Notes under the pieces: generated by a model
Seen by the model: the letters and a program-made list of their open reading frames with translations, nothing else
Database searches by the model: none
What the model was told of the DNA's origin: nothing
Position numbers and translations under genes: made by a program
Source: a virus
IMG/VR virus record: IMGVR_UViG_3300046460_000413
Coordinates: 1-20,905 of that record
Direction: 5' to 3' (one strand)
DNA length: 20,905 nucleotides
Part shown: one piece after another, positions 14,208 to 20,905 of the stretch
How positions within the stretch are numbered: position 1 is the stretch's first letter
Layout: the number at the start of each line of letters is the position of its first letter

Positions 14208-14648
14208 ATGTCTACTACTATCGATGTTTTTCACGATGACAAGCTCAAGTTTGTCGTCTTGGCGCGTCTCGGTCGCACCAGCGACGATTCCGCAATATCC
14301 ATATGCACCAAATTGCGAGACTATGACCTCTGGACAGATCTAGACGTGGAGGCCGCTCAGGCGTTCTCTGACGTGCTGTCGAGCTTTACAAACGAAATGC
14401 CGCCGACGGTGAAGAAGCATCGATTGGATGTATCTGCCGATACTACGCTAGAGTTTTCCTACTCTCGACGCCATGTAATCACGCTCAAATCTTCGAAGTA
14501 TCTGGACGGTGGTGAAGCAGTTCACTGCGTGAGCTGGGAGGTCGTATTCGCTGTCATCGACGCGATCAATATCCTTGCAGCGGTTAACGCTGAGCTGGAT
14601 CTTATAGAGCAGCATACTGCTGCGCCTGGAATGAGGGATGCCGCATGA
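14208..14648 (+). CDS. Phage accessory protein of unknown function
   Basis: A 146-residue acidic protein that I do not recognise. The start at ATG 14208 (MSTTIDVFHDDKL) has AAAGGA seven bases upstream; an earlier in-frame ATG at 14154 adds 18 residues without a ribosome site. The protein alternates strands (KFVVLARLG, TLEFSYSRRHVITL) and ends with a long hydrophobic helix (VVFAVIDAINILAAVNAELDL). It overlaps the next gene by four bases (ATGA), making a coupled pair that ends at the terminator at 14873. No catalytic or DNA-binding motif is visible. Confidence 0.75.
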   Translation: MSTTIDVFHDDKLKFVVLARLGRTSDDSAISICTKLRDYDLWTDLDVEAAQAFSDVLSSFTNEMPPTVKKHRLDVSADTTLEFSYSRRHVITLKSSKYLDGGEAVHCVSWEVVFAVIDAINILAAVNAELDLIEQHTAAPGMRDAA

Positions 14649-14848
14649 GCAAGACATCGGGTGTCGTGACGCACCAGCGCTACGAAGCGAGCTGGAAGTT
14701 TGAGGGTGGGCTGATCCACCTTCATATGGGTGGCTACAGGAAAGCTCCGGCGGTGCCCTTTGCGGGGCGCGCTAATGAGGCGATGGCGCTGCATTTGCTC
14801 AAAGAGCTGATCGGCGAGATCAAGCTGGGGACAGCCCGTCGGCAGTGA
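14645..14848 (+). CDS. Small phage accessory protein of unknown function
   Basis: A 67-residue basic protein, not recognised. It contains YEASWKFEGGLIHLHMGGYR and a C-terminal helix, EAMALHLLKELIGEIKLG. Its HLH sequence is too short a context to call an HUH site. It is coupled to the upstream gene by an ATGA overlap, and is the last gene before the plus-strand terminator 25 bases downstream. Confidence 0.65.
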   Translation: MSKTSGVVTHQRYEASWKFEGGLIHLHMGGYRKAPAVPFAGRANEAMALHLLKELIGEIKLGTARRQ

Positions 14849-14872
14849 TTGAACTTTCGTATAGCTATGGGA

Positions 14873-14900
14873 GAGAGGGCGTGGAAACCCGCGCCCTCTC
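14873..14900 (+). terminator. Rho-independent terminator
   Basis: GAGAGGGCGTGG pairs with CCGCGCCCTCTC (one T-G wobble) around an AAAC tetraloop: a 12-bp GC-rich stem, followed by AGCGGTTTTG. It lies 25 bases after the stop of the 67-residue gene and 19 bases before the next promoter. It therefore separates the accessory block from the cassette at 15030-17139. The T-run is short but the stem is very stable. Confidence 0.85.
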
Positions 14901-14918
14901 AGCGGTTTTGCAAAGGGC

Positions 14919-14947
14919 TTGACGATGTTCATGTTTTGTTCTACTCT
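14919..14947 (+). promoter_or_regulatory. Sigma70-type promoter of the three-gene cassette
   Basis: TTGACG (14919-14924) and TACTCT (14942-14947) are separated by exactly 17 bases. The -35 box is preceded by C as in many alphaproteobacterial promoters, and the spacer is T-rich. It stands between the terminator and the cassette's first gene (ATG 15030), predicting a start near 14954 and a leader of about 75 bases. No clear operator is seen, so expression may be constitutive. Confidence 0.75.
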
Positions 14948-15029
14948 TGCTCTAGTTGTGTAAGGATGTTGAATCCCGTTGCTGGTTTGCGCTGATTGTC
15001 GGATGTTGCGCGCGGCTGGGAGATTTTTG

Positions 15030-16094
15030 ATGAGCATTGAAGATATTGCAAAGACCATGGCGTCGCGAATGCCGTGGGATACTGCCAAGCGCGTATTCGA
15101 CTCAGGTGAAATCGAGAAGTCGCATGGCTGGGATAATACGGTTCGCAAACTTGCCGACGAAAACGCAGACGATGAGGAAGCGGCCGCGTATCTAAGCGGA
15201 GCTTTGTCGCACCATATTCTCTGCGGCGAAAAGCTTTCGCGGTTCTACAAATTGAGTAAGGTTGACATGGACGCGCTTAGAGTTGCCGCGCTCGATCTCC
15301 AGCCGAAGAATACTGAATTTCGAAAAGCATATCCGTCGAACATCAGCGATGAACTTATCGAGGAGACTTTTCCTCAGAAGCACACGCTGGCTGCGGTTGA
15401 AAAGAATGATGATGGAGTCGGTCTTGTTTTTGCGTCCACACGGGCAGTTGAGATGCGGCAGCCGATCGAGCTTGATATACTCCCGGAAGACGCTGCGGAA
15501 CTTTTGGAAGGCTTCAGTGAGGTGGTCGGTATCAAACTGATCAAATTCCAAGCGATGGACGTCGTTTGGATACCGCACAAAGGCAGTTTTGTAGATGTAA
15601 GGGTGGACTTTCCTAGAGGCATGCATCTTGATACCGGTAGCGCGGCACATGAAGCTACAACGACTACGCTCGCTAAGCTGATCCAGACTGATTATCTCGC
15701 TAGTCCGGCCAATCTTTTTCCGCTGATTAAAAAAATTTACGAGGCTCCCAAGGAAGGGAGCATCGTTGAGTTAGCGTTCGGAACGACGACCGCGTCTCTC
15801 AAGCATGAAAAAATGAGGCGTGGCGGTAAAGATCTGCGGAATGAGAAATATCATCAGGGTGGCAAGTCTGCCCTGAATACACCTATAGAGCCCTACAGAT
15901 TGAGCGTGCGTTGGGATTTTGACCTCGAAGCTGATGTGGTCTCACATCCCGAACTAAGTCTGAATGGAAACTCTAGAATGAATAGCTCAGCTACTCGAAC
16001 CATTCAGGATATCAATATTCGAGGATGTGTAGGTGTTGCCGACTACGAGTTCGTTCGGGAACGGATTGAACATTACATGACGCAAAAAGTTTAG
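15030..16094 (+). CDS. Cassette gene A: large protein of unknown function
   Basis: A 354-residue protein that I do not recognise. The start is ATG 15030 (MSIEDIAKTMASRMPW) with GGGAG seven bases upstream; an in-frame opening at 14979 lacks a ribosome site and would lie very close to the predicted transcript start. The N-terminal ~110 residues are helical and acidic. The middle is strand-rich (GVGLVFASTRAVEM, ELDILPEDAAELL, DVRVDFPRG). A lysine/arginine-rich loop (KHEKMRRGGKDLRNEKYHQG) precedes a further strand (YRLSVRWDFDLEAD) and a closing RTIQDINIRGCVGVADYEF segment. There is no Walker, nuclease, methylase or membrane motif. It is followed after seven bases by gene B and then the nuclease gene C. 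A sensor or substrate-recognition subunit would fit, as inference only. Confidence 0.8.
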   Translation: MSIEDIAKTMASRMPWDTAKRVFDSGEIEKSHGWDNTVRKLADENADDEEAAAYLSGALSHHILCGEKLSRFYKLSKVDMDALRVAALDLQPKNTEFRKAYPSNISDELIEETFPQKHTLAAVEKNDDGVGLVFASTRAVEMRQPIELDILPEDAAELLEGFSEVVGIKLIKFQAMDVVWIPHKGSFVDVRVDFPRGMHLDTGSAAHEATTTTLAKLIQTDYLASPANLFPLIKKIYEAPKEGSIVELAFGTTTASLKHEKMRRGGKDLRNEKYHQGGKSALNTPIEPYRLSVRWDFDLEADVVSHPELSLNGNSRMNSSATRTIQDINIRGCVGVADYEFVRERIEHYMTQKV

Positions 16095-16101
16095 CGGGCA
16101 T

Positions 16102-16515
16102 ATGCCGAAGATCGATGATCTTAAGAATGAGGTGGTGAAAGGTTGGGCCGAAAGCCCAGCCTTGAACACCTGCATTCGCATCATCGATTACATAAATGCG
16201 CTGCCAAAAGATGAGCTGCAAATGCTCACGTTTACTTCTCTACAGCATGCAGCCGGCGAGGAAAGCGTTACGGACGATTTGCTGCGCGCAGTGTCGTTGC
16301 TTGCAAACACTTCAATTCATGCTCTCGATTCTAAATTGTTATTTATCGATGATGATGAAAGGGAGTTCGATGTCTCTAAAGCCGAGTTATCCGTTGCACG
16401 TTTAAAGGGAGTTTTTATTCACCCAGACAGTGGTCAGCCCGTTCCGAATTTTGAGAAAAAAATAGTCCCATACTTTGTCCCGTCCGACCGATTCTTCGAA
16501 TTCAAGGATCATTAG
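16102..16515 (+). CDS. Cassette gene B: small protein of unknown function
   Basis: A 137-residue acidic protein that I do not recognise, in the middle of the cassette, seven bases after gene A and three bases before gene C. The first part is helical (TCIRIIDYINALPKDELQML). A helical bundle-like segment follows (TDDLLRAVSLLANTSIHAL). Then come two strands around an acidic turn (KLLFIDDDEREFDVS), ending with IVPYFVPSDRFFEFKD. No catalytic motif is visible. The size and tight spacing suggest an adaptor, inhibitor or partner of the nuclease. The stretch is strikingly AT-rich (16321-16380: 21/60 G+C), pointing to acquisition from another source. Confidence 0.75.
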   Translation: MPKIDDLKNEVVKGWAESPALNTCIRIIDYINALPKDELQMLTFTSLQHAAGEESVTDDLLRAVSLLANTSIHALDSKLLFIDDDEREFDVSKAELSVARLKGVFIHPDSGQPVPNFEKKIVPYFVPSDRFFEFKDH

Positions 16516-16518
16516 CGG

Positions 16519-17139
16519 ATGGATTTTACGCTGGAACAATTGTTGGCACGCGCGGCCGGTAACCCGGCTGCGGAAATCGTTATCGAGATGCTATTGATTC
16601 CCGATTACCCAAAATGGGTCGGGCTGATCAACAAGGCGATTGATAAGTCCTTTCGAGCAATGGCGGAAAATCCCGAACTGAGGAAGGATCGGAAGGAGGA
16701 TGAGCTCACGATTGAGCTGGTTACTCTTTTGAAGCAACTTGAAATCGACGCTCGCCATGAAGAAAAAGTTGGAGGACACTGCGATGTGACTATTCGTGGT
16801 CCGAACGGCTATGCTTGGCTTGGCGAAGCGAAGCGACATAATCGTGGACTAGATTGGTTATTCCAGGGCTTTCAGCAGCTCAATACTCGCTACTCAACTG
16901 GTCTCCCTGAGCACAGTAAAGGCGGTATGATCATCTACACTTACTCCGCAGACTTAGCGGGACAAATGACTGAGTGGGGTGATTATCTTGCGAAAAATCA
17001 GGATGGACTCGCTCTTTCAGCGTGCCCGGTAAATCAACTATCGTTTCTATCGACACATAAACATGAACGATCGGGATTGCCTTATGAGATCCGGCACATT
17101 CCGTTGAGTCTATATTGGAATCCCAAAGATAAGAAATGA
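16519..17139 (+). CDS. Cassette gene C: PD-(D/E)XK-type nuclease
   Basis: A 206-residue protein with the restriction-endonuclease-like core. It has an acidic helix (EDELTIELVTLLK, E62/E66), then GGHCDVTI with D89, a beta hairpin, and YAWLGEAKRH with E103-A-K105, giving the D-x13-E-x-K catalytic signature. A helix with a conserved-looking Gln and Arg follows (FQGFQQLNTRYSTG, Q120, R124). The strand GGMIIYTYS follows, as in many defence-related PD-(D/E)XK proteins. There is no attached recognition domain, so target choice probably comes from partners A and B or from DNA structure. It starts three bases after gene B and is the last gene of the cassette. DNA cleavage is inferred from motifs; an RNA or nucleotide target is not excluded. 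Confidence 0.82.
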   Translation: MDFTLEQLLARAAGNPAAEIVIEMLLIPDYPKWVGLINKAIDKSFRAMAENPELRKDRKEDELTIELVTLLKQLEIDARHEEKVGGHCDVTIRGPNGYAWLGEAKRHNRGLDWLFQGFQQLNTRYSTGLPEHSKGGMIIYTYSADLAGQMTEWGDYLAKNQDGLALSACPVNQLSFLSTHKHERSGLPYEIRHIPLSLYWNPKDKK

Positions 17140-17185
17140 ATGCGATAATTGGACCGCCTGACCGCTGAGATCGGTTCTAATCGGA

Positions 17186-18976
17186 TCAAAGTTTCAGAAT
17201 CGCAAAGTTGACAGCTTCAATCATCTTTACGCGCTCGCTCAAAATGCCCTCCGGCATGATGCCATATCGCCCGGTCGTCGTCGCCTTGGTATGCCCGAGC
17301 AGCATGTTGAACTGTTCATCCAGATAGCCAGCGGTTCGCAGTGCATCCGCAAAGCCATGGCGGAAGCTGTGGAAGTTGACAGTCTTGTCTACCTTCACGC
17401 CGATGTCGCGGAAATACTGATTAAAGAACGACGACGGCACTCCAGATATGAAACCACGACCGTCTGGCTCTAATTCCGGGAACAGGTTCGCCTCGTTGAT
17501 CGCCTGCATCCGCGCGATGTAGTCGAGAAGGCCGAGCTTGATCAGTTCGGGATGCACCGGGACAACCCGTTCAGATCCCGCATTCTTGACCGACTTCCGC
17601 GTTGAGCCCTCGCGAGTGATATGGAAAATCCACTGACCGTGTAGCTGGCGAACGTCCTTCGTCAGAAGCTGAGCGATCTCGCCAAGGCGGGCACCGGTGT
17701 AAAGGCCAATCCACGGGATCCAGTAACGCCAGTCGCGGATGGCGACGTTGCCAGCTTCATGCTCAAGCTTGTCGCCGCCGCACGTGTGAAACAGCGGCGA
17801 CGCAAAAATCTTTTGCAGGTTTTCCTCGCTGTGAGGGAAGCGGGTCTGCTTTCGACGATCTAGCTTGAGAAACAGGCCAGCCATAACGTCGGTGGTAACG
17901 TAATCATTGGACAGCAGCCATTTGCAGAACGCACCCAGCGCCGAAATGTATCGGTTGACGGTGACGTCGGTGATGGTCTGCCGCCGCACGATCTCGTTTT
18001 TCTCAACGACCTTTAAGAACGTCAGTCCTTTGAAGTGTCCGGTATCGGCAGCGCGGGTAGGCCACAAGAAAAGCTTGGCCTTCCAGTCGCGAACGTTCGC
18101 ACGTGTCAGCAGCGAGATATGCGCGTTGCCACCGAGGAATTGATCGAACAGAACGACGATCTTGCGGTTCTGATCCCAGGTATCGGTCGAGATCCCCGCT
18201 GGTGCTTCACGATGGAAGCGATCGAACAATTCAAGGATCTTCTCGCCGGGCTTGTGCGCCATGGTCGTAGGCTGCTGCACAAGCGGGTCAGTCGGTTTGC
18301 CTGAGAAGTCGGCAGCGTCCCGTTCTTCCGCCCGCTTAAGGTATTCCAGCTCCGCACGCTGGATGCCGTTGGCGAGCCGCTTATACTCCAAACTGTGCAT
18401 GTCGAGGTCCAGACGGCGTTCGTCGATGACCTTGCGGACGACATCGGCAACTGCGCGCGTCTCTCCCTTGGCAACATCGGCCTTTAACGTGACGAAGCGG
18501 GCGGCACGCTCGCGTTGATCGACGTCGAACTGGTCGCGAAGCATTTCCAGTATTCGGAAGGCGTCGAGTTCATAGACGCCGCCAAACTCGCCTTCCATAT
18601 GGTTCCAGATCGCGTCGAGGTCGGCAGCGGTAGGGCAGGCCTGTCGGAACTTTTCGTCGGTCGTGATCAGTTCGACGTATCGCTTCCAGACGGCATCCCG
18701 CAGTTCATCTTCCGAGAACTGTCGCGGTCGCCGGTGTTCATCGATCTCCCGTTCCCATGCGTCCAGAACAGGTCGCGCCCGGCGCTTAGCTTCGCGCGGG
18801 TCTGTCGTTTCGAGAGACTTCCAAAACTCTCGCTTGAGCTTCCCGACGCGACCGGAGAGCCGGGCCTGTAGATCTTTCGGGATCGCCATGCGCGCATAGT
18901 AGTTCACGCTGCCGGGACGACGGACGACGTTGGTCGCTGCACTCATGTTTCGGGCGATCGTTTTTGCTGTGTTCAT
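17186..18976 (-). CDS. int: Tyrosine recombinase (integrase 1)
   Basis: A 596-residue site-specific recombinase. Its N-terminal ~240 residues are a helical DNA-binding part starting RRPGSVNYYARMAIPKDL, typical of the long alphaproteobacterial phage integrases. A SAM-like core-binding domain lies at ~245-365. The catalytic domain has R430 (YTGARLGEIAQL), H536 and R539 (HSFRHGF), H562 (LLGHTKATT) and the nucleophile Y571 (GRYG). All active-site residues are present, so it should be functional. The start at ATG 18976 has no visible Shine-Dalgarno sequence; Met11 (18946) is an alternative. It runs leftward, convergent with the cassette, and only 46 bases separate the two stops with no terminator on this strand. 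It probably integrates this element. Confidence 0.95.
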   Translation of the reverse strand: MNTAKTIARNMSAATNVVRRPGSVNYYARMAIPKDLQARLSGRVGKLKREFWKSLETTDPREAKRRARPVLDAWEREIDEHRRPRQFSEDELRDAVWKRYVELITTDEKFRQACPTAADLDAIWNHMEGEFGGVYELDAFRILEMLRDQFDVDQRERAARFVTLKADVAKGETRAVADVVRKVIDERRLDLDMHSLEYKRLANGIQRAELEYLKRAEERDAADFSGKPTDPLVQQPTTMAHKPGEKILELFDRFHREAPAGISTDTWDQNRKIVVLFDQFLGGNAHISLLTRANVRDWKAKLFLWPTRAADTGHFKGLTFLKVVEKNEIVRRQTITDVTVNRYISALGAFCKWLLSNDYVTTDVMAGLFLKLDRRKQTRFPHSEENLQKIFASPLFHTCGGDKLEHEAGNVAIRDWRYWIPWIGLYTGARLGEIAQLLTKDVRQLHGQWIFHITREGSTRKSVKNAGSERVVPVHPELIKLGLLDYIARMQAINEANLFPELEPDGRGFISGVPSSFFNQYFRDIGVKVDKTVNFHSFRHGFADALRTAGYLDEQFNMLLGHTKATTTGRYGIMPEGILSERVKMIEAVNFAILKL

Positions 18977-18986
18977 GGGCTGGATA

Positions 18987-19008
18987 TAGCGCCAAAATCA
19001 CGGCGCTA
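18987..19008. promoter_or_regulatory. Inverted repeat TAGCGCC-N8-GGCGCTA upstream of integrase 1
   Basis: A perfect 7-bp inverted repeat (18987-18993 and 19002-19008) with an AT-rich 8-base spacer, 11 bases before the integrase 1 start codon. In the transcript it would be a hairpin covering the region where a ribosome site should be. As DNA it resembles either an operator or a recombinase core site with two arms and a crossover region. The sequence alone does not decide between these. Confidence 0.5.
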
Positions 19009-19021
19009 CGGATCGCGCGCC

Positions 19022-19063
19022 GTAACACCTGTCCGTTACACCGCGTTCCTAAAACGATAGCAA
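19022..19063 (-). promoter_or_regulatory. Possible promoter of integrase 1 with overlapping inverted repeat
   Basis: Read leftward, TTGCTA (19063-19058) and TGTAAC (19040-19035) are 17 bases apart, each matching four of six consensus bases. The -10 overlaps an inverted repeat, GTAAC (19022-19026) and GTTAC (19035-19039) with an 8-base spacer, a layout expected for repressor or autoregulatory control of the integrase. The promoter match is modest and unproven. Confidence 0.35.
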
Positions 19064-19162
19064 AAACATGAAGTTGAATGATATCAAAAACTTAAGCGTC
19101 CCACCCGAATCGTCCTAGTTCCCCAGCCAAGCACATCGCTAAAGCTCTGAATAATTTGGGAT

Positions 19163-20905
19163 TTGTTCGGTTCGACATCATACGAATGTCGAGATGTCGT
19201 CCCCTTGCTCCCACAACGCTCCCACATTACTAAGAAGCGCGGCGTGTATTTCTACCGTCGGCGCATCCCCAAGACCGCAAACGGTGAGGTCGTCCTATCG
19301 CTGCGAACGCGCGTATTCCGCGTTGCCGAGAGCATTGCCGAAGGGCTGGACCGACATTTCGAGAGGCTTGTTCAAGGCGTGACCACTGACGGCGAAGCGG
19401 ACCTTCATTCGATCCTCCGTACCTACCTGAAGCAGCGACTGGACTTGGACATGTGGCGGCGAGAGGAGACACCTCACGCTCCCATCTTCGGTTCGCCAGA
19501 GCCGGGCAAGTCCCACGCAAGCATTGACCTTGAGTGGATCGACCACGAGTTGGCGATAGCCCGCAGCGATCTGGCCGGAAGAGCCTACGGTCAACAGCGC
19601 CCTTTGATCGATGAGGTGATGGAGGCTCACGGCGTCCCAGAGGAACACCGCAACGCGCTTGCTCACGGCATCCTCCGCGCCAATGTCGAACTGTGGGAAA
19701 CCGTACGGAAGCGTACGCTAGGCGAGTATCCACCGTTCAATGACGTGGTTCTCCGACCAACGGTGATGAGCCCGCCAGAGGCGAAGGCTTCCGCCGGACC
19801 CAAGATGACGGAAGTGCTCCCTGCGTTTCTTGACTATGCCCAGAAGGACAAGGGATGGCGCGGCCAAACTCTCGCGCAGAACAAGACCACGTATAGGATG
19901 TTTCAGGAGTGTTGTGGGGACCGCCCTCCCGCTGCATACGACAAGACCGATCTGACCAAGTTCTATGATCTGCTACGGGCACTACCAAAGCTGTACTCAA
20001 AGAACCGGGAGTGGGCAGGACTGACGCTTGAACAGATCGTCGAACAGACCAAGGGACGTGAGGTTGAACGGCTCTCGATAACCACACGGAAGCGGCACTT
20101 CTCCGCGCTTGGCGTGTTCTTTCAGCACCTGAAGCGCCGTAAGGAGTATCTCGGAGAGAACCCTGCCTACGGTTTCGAGTTCCCAAAAAAGGGTCGCGCA
20201 CGAAATAAGCGCCTGATGTGGGAAGGAGAGCTTCTCACCCGGCTATTCGCGTCTCCAGTTTGGACCGGGTGCTATTCTGAGAAGCGCCGGTCGCGGTCGG
20301 GCTCGTTGATCCTACGCGATGAGCGTTACTGGCTTCCACTTCTTGGCGTCTACCACGGCAACAGGTTGGAAGAGTTCGCGCAGCTTCTCCGCAGTGATGT
20401 GAGGTGCCAAGACGGTATTTGGTACATGGACATTAACGACGAAGGCGCAAAGCAACTGAAGAACGAGCAATCCACGCGCCGTGTGCCCCTCCACCCAATT
20501 CTCCTAGAGCTTGGGTTCATGGACTACTTGACGACCACAGCGCCCAACCCAGACGACCGAGTGTTCCCGCAGCTTCGTCCGGGCGGACCTGACAAGAAGA
20601 TCGGTTACTACTTCACGAAATGGTGGACGCAGTATCGCAGGGATGTCGGCGTCTATCAGGAGAAGTTAGACTACCACTCGTTTCGAGGCGGCGTGACGAC
20701 CAAGCTATCCGCCGCCAACATTTCACTGGACGTAAGGAACGAACTGCTCGGTCACGAGGGCAAGAGCGTCGATCAGCAAGTCTATCTGAAGGGCTTACCA
20801 CTTCAGATGCTGGCTGATGCCATCGCTCTCGTCGAGTGGCCGGAGGTCCAGTTGATCAACGCGGAAGCGCAAGGACCGCTTCCCGACACTCAAAACGCGA
20901 AATAA
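19163..20905 (+). CDS. Tyrosine recombinase (integrase 2)
   Basis: A second long recombinase, 580 residues from the TTG at 19163, divergent from integrase 1. The order is the same: an N-terminal part with RGVYFYRRRIPK, a core-binding domain (~215-330) and a catalytic domain with R401 (YHGNRLEEFAQL), H505 and R508 (YHSFRGG), H531 (LLGHEGK) and Y541 (QVYLKG). The usual HxxRH is HxxRG here and the first box reads HGNR instead of TGAR, but the main catalytic residues remain. No good ribosome site precedes 19163. A TTG at 19205 would give MLPQRSHITKKRGVYF, closer to the usual family start. Clear relatedness to integrase 1 in the catalytic part (RDERYWLPLLG versus RDWRYWIPWIG) but strong divergence elsewhere rules out recent duplication. 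It ends at the last base of the window. Confidence 0.92.
   Translation: MFGSTSYECRDVVPLLPQRSHITKKRGVYFYRRRIPKTANGEVVLSLRTRVFRVAESIAEGLDRHFERLVQGVTTDGEADLHSILRTYLKQRLDLDMWRREETPHAPIFGSPEPGKSHASIDLEWIDHELAIARSDLAGRAYGQQRPLIDEVMEAHGVPEEHRNALAHGILRANVELWETVRKRTLGEYPPFNDVVLRPTVMSPPEAKASAGPKMTEVLPAFLDYAQKDKGWRGQTLAQNKTTYRMFQECCGDRPPAAYDKTDLTKFYDLLRALPKLYSKNREWAGLTLEQIVEQTKGREVERLSITTRKRHFSALGVFFQHLKRRKEYLGENPAYGFEFPKKGRARNKRLMWEGELLTRLFASPVWTGCYSEKRRSRSGSLILRDERYWLPLLGVYHGNRLEEFAQLLRSDVRCQDGIWYMDINDEGAKQLKNEQSTRRVPLHPILLELGFMDYLTTTAPNPDDRVFPQLRPGGPDKKIGYYFTKWWTQYRRDVGVYQEKLDYHSFRGGVTTKLSAANISLDVRNELLGHEGKSVDQQVYLKGLPLQMLADAIALVEWPEVQLINAEAQGPLPDTQNAK
19172..19192. repeat. Inverted repeat TCGACAT-N7-ATGTCGA at the 5' end of integrase 2
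   Basis: A perfect 7-bp inverted repeat (19172-19178 and 19186-19192) around the 7-base centre CATACGA, followed at once by a further partial ATGTCG. Two arms around a 7-base crossover is the shape of a tyrosine-recombinase core site, but it would also suit an operator. If translation starts at 19205 rather than 19163, the repeat lies just upstream of the gene instead of inside it. Confidence 0.5.

Noticed and set aside
14645-14848. HLH in the 67-residue protein as a second HUH site.
   Set aside because: The protein is too small, lacks the preceding strand motif and has no downstream Tyr-x-x-Lys helix.
17140-17185. Looked for a bidirectional terminator between the cassette and integrase 1.
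   Set aside because: Only short GATC-based self-complementarity is present; no stable stem with a T-run on either strand.
1-20905. CRISPR arrays, insertion sequences, rRNA and tRNA genes.
   Set aside because: No regularly spaced repeats, DDE transposase pattern, terminal inverted repeats or tRNA cloverleaf were seen on either strand.

Overview
The window is a prophage-like element of about 20.9 kb from a high-GC alphaproteobacterium, most likely of the Hyphomicrobiales (Rhizobiales). This placement is inferred from the gene-transfer-agent-type tail chaperones, the style of the two long tyrosine recombinases and base composition. One typical structural stretch (10741-10800) counts by hand at 36/60 G+C. 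No host housekeeping gene, tRNA or rRNA is visible, so the placement is only moderately firm.

Region 1 (1-11616, all plus strand, mostly overlapping or abutting genes) is a virion-assembly operon. In order it holds: HK97-type portal, lambda gpI-like tail assembly protein, a GTA-type tail chaperone, prohead protease, HK97-fold major capsid, a post-capsid protein of unknown role, a second (two-part) tail chaperone, an HNH nuclease, a helix-turn-helix-like protein, gp6-like connector, DUF3168 neck protein, head-tail adaptor, small and large terminase, a gp10-like protein, a third tail chaperone and the tape measure protein. The order is unusual. The terminase lies in the middle, gpI lies far from the tape measure, three chaperone-like genes are present, and no major tail tube, tail tip, fibre or lysis gene is seen.

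Region 2 (11617-14900, plus strand) starts with a gene that has the three ordered motifs of an HUH single-strand endonuclease (Rep/relaxase-like), preceded by a structured leader. It continues with small accessory genes: a secreted protein, a 68-residue protein, a short lipoprotein, a tiny Cys-rich protein and two translationally coupled unknowns. A strong rho-independent terminator closes the block at 14873-14900.

Region 3 (14919-17139) is a self-contained cassette. It has a good sigma70-type promoter (TTGACG, 17-base spacer, TACTCT) and three tightly spaced genes: two unknowns and a PD-(D/E)XK-type nuclease. It is visibly AT-richer than its surroundings (16321-16380 is 21/60 G+C). It sits between the phage genes and the integrase, where cargo and anti-phage defence genes often lie. 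This is the best candidate in the window for an undescribed system.

Region 4 (17186-20905) has two related but diverged long tyrosine recombinases transcribed away from each other, with a 186-base intergenic stretch rich in inverted repeats. One probably serves this element. The other may belong to a neighbouring or nested element, or the pair may act together.

Taken together, the DNA could be a rearranged or decaying prophage, a satellite that borrows tail and lysis functions, or a complete phage whose remaining genes lie to the left of base 1.
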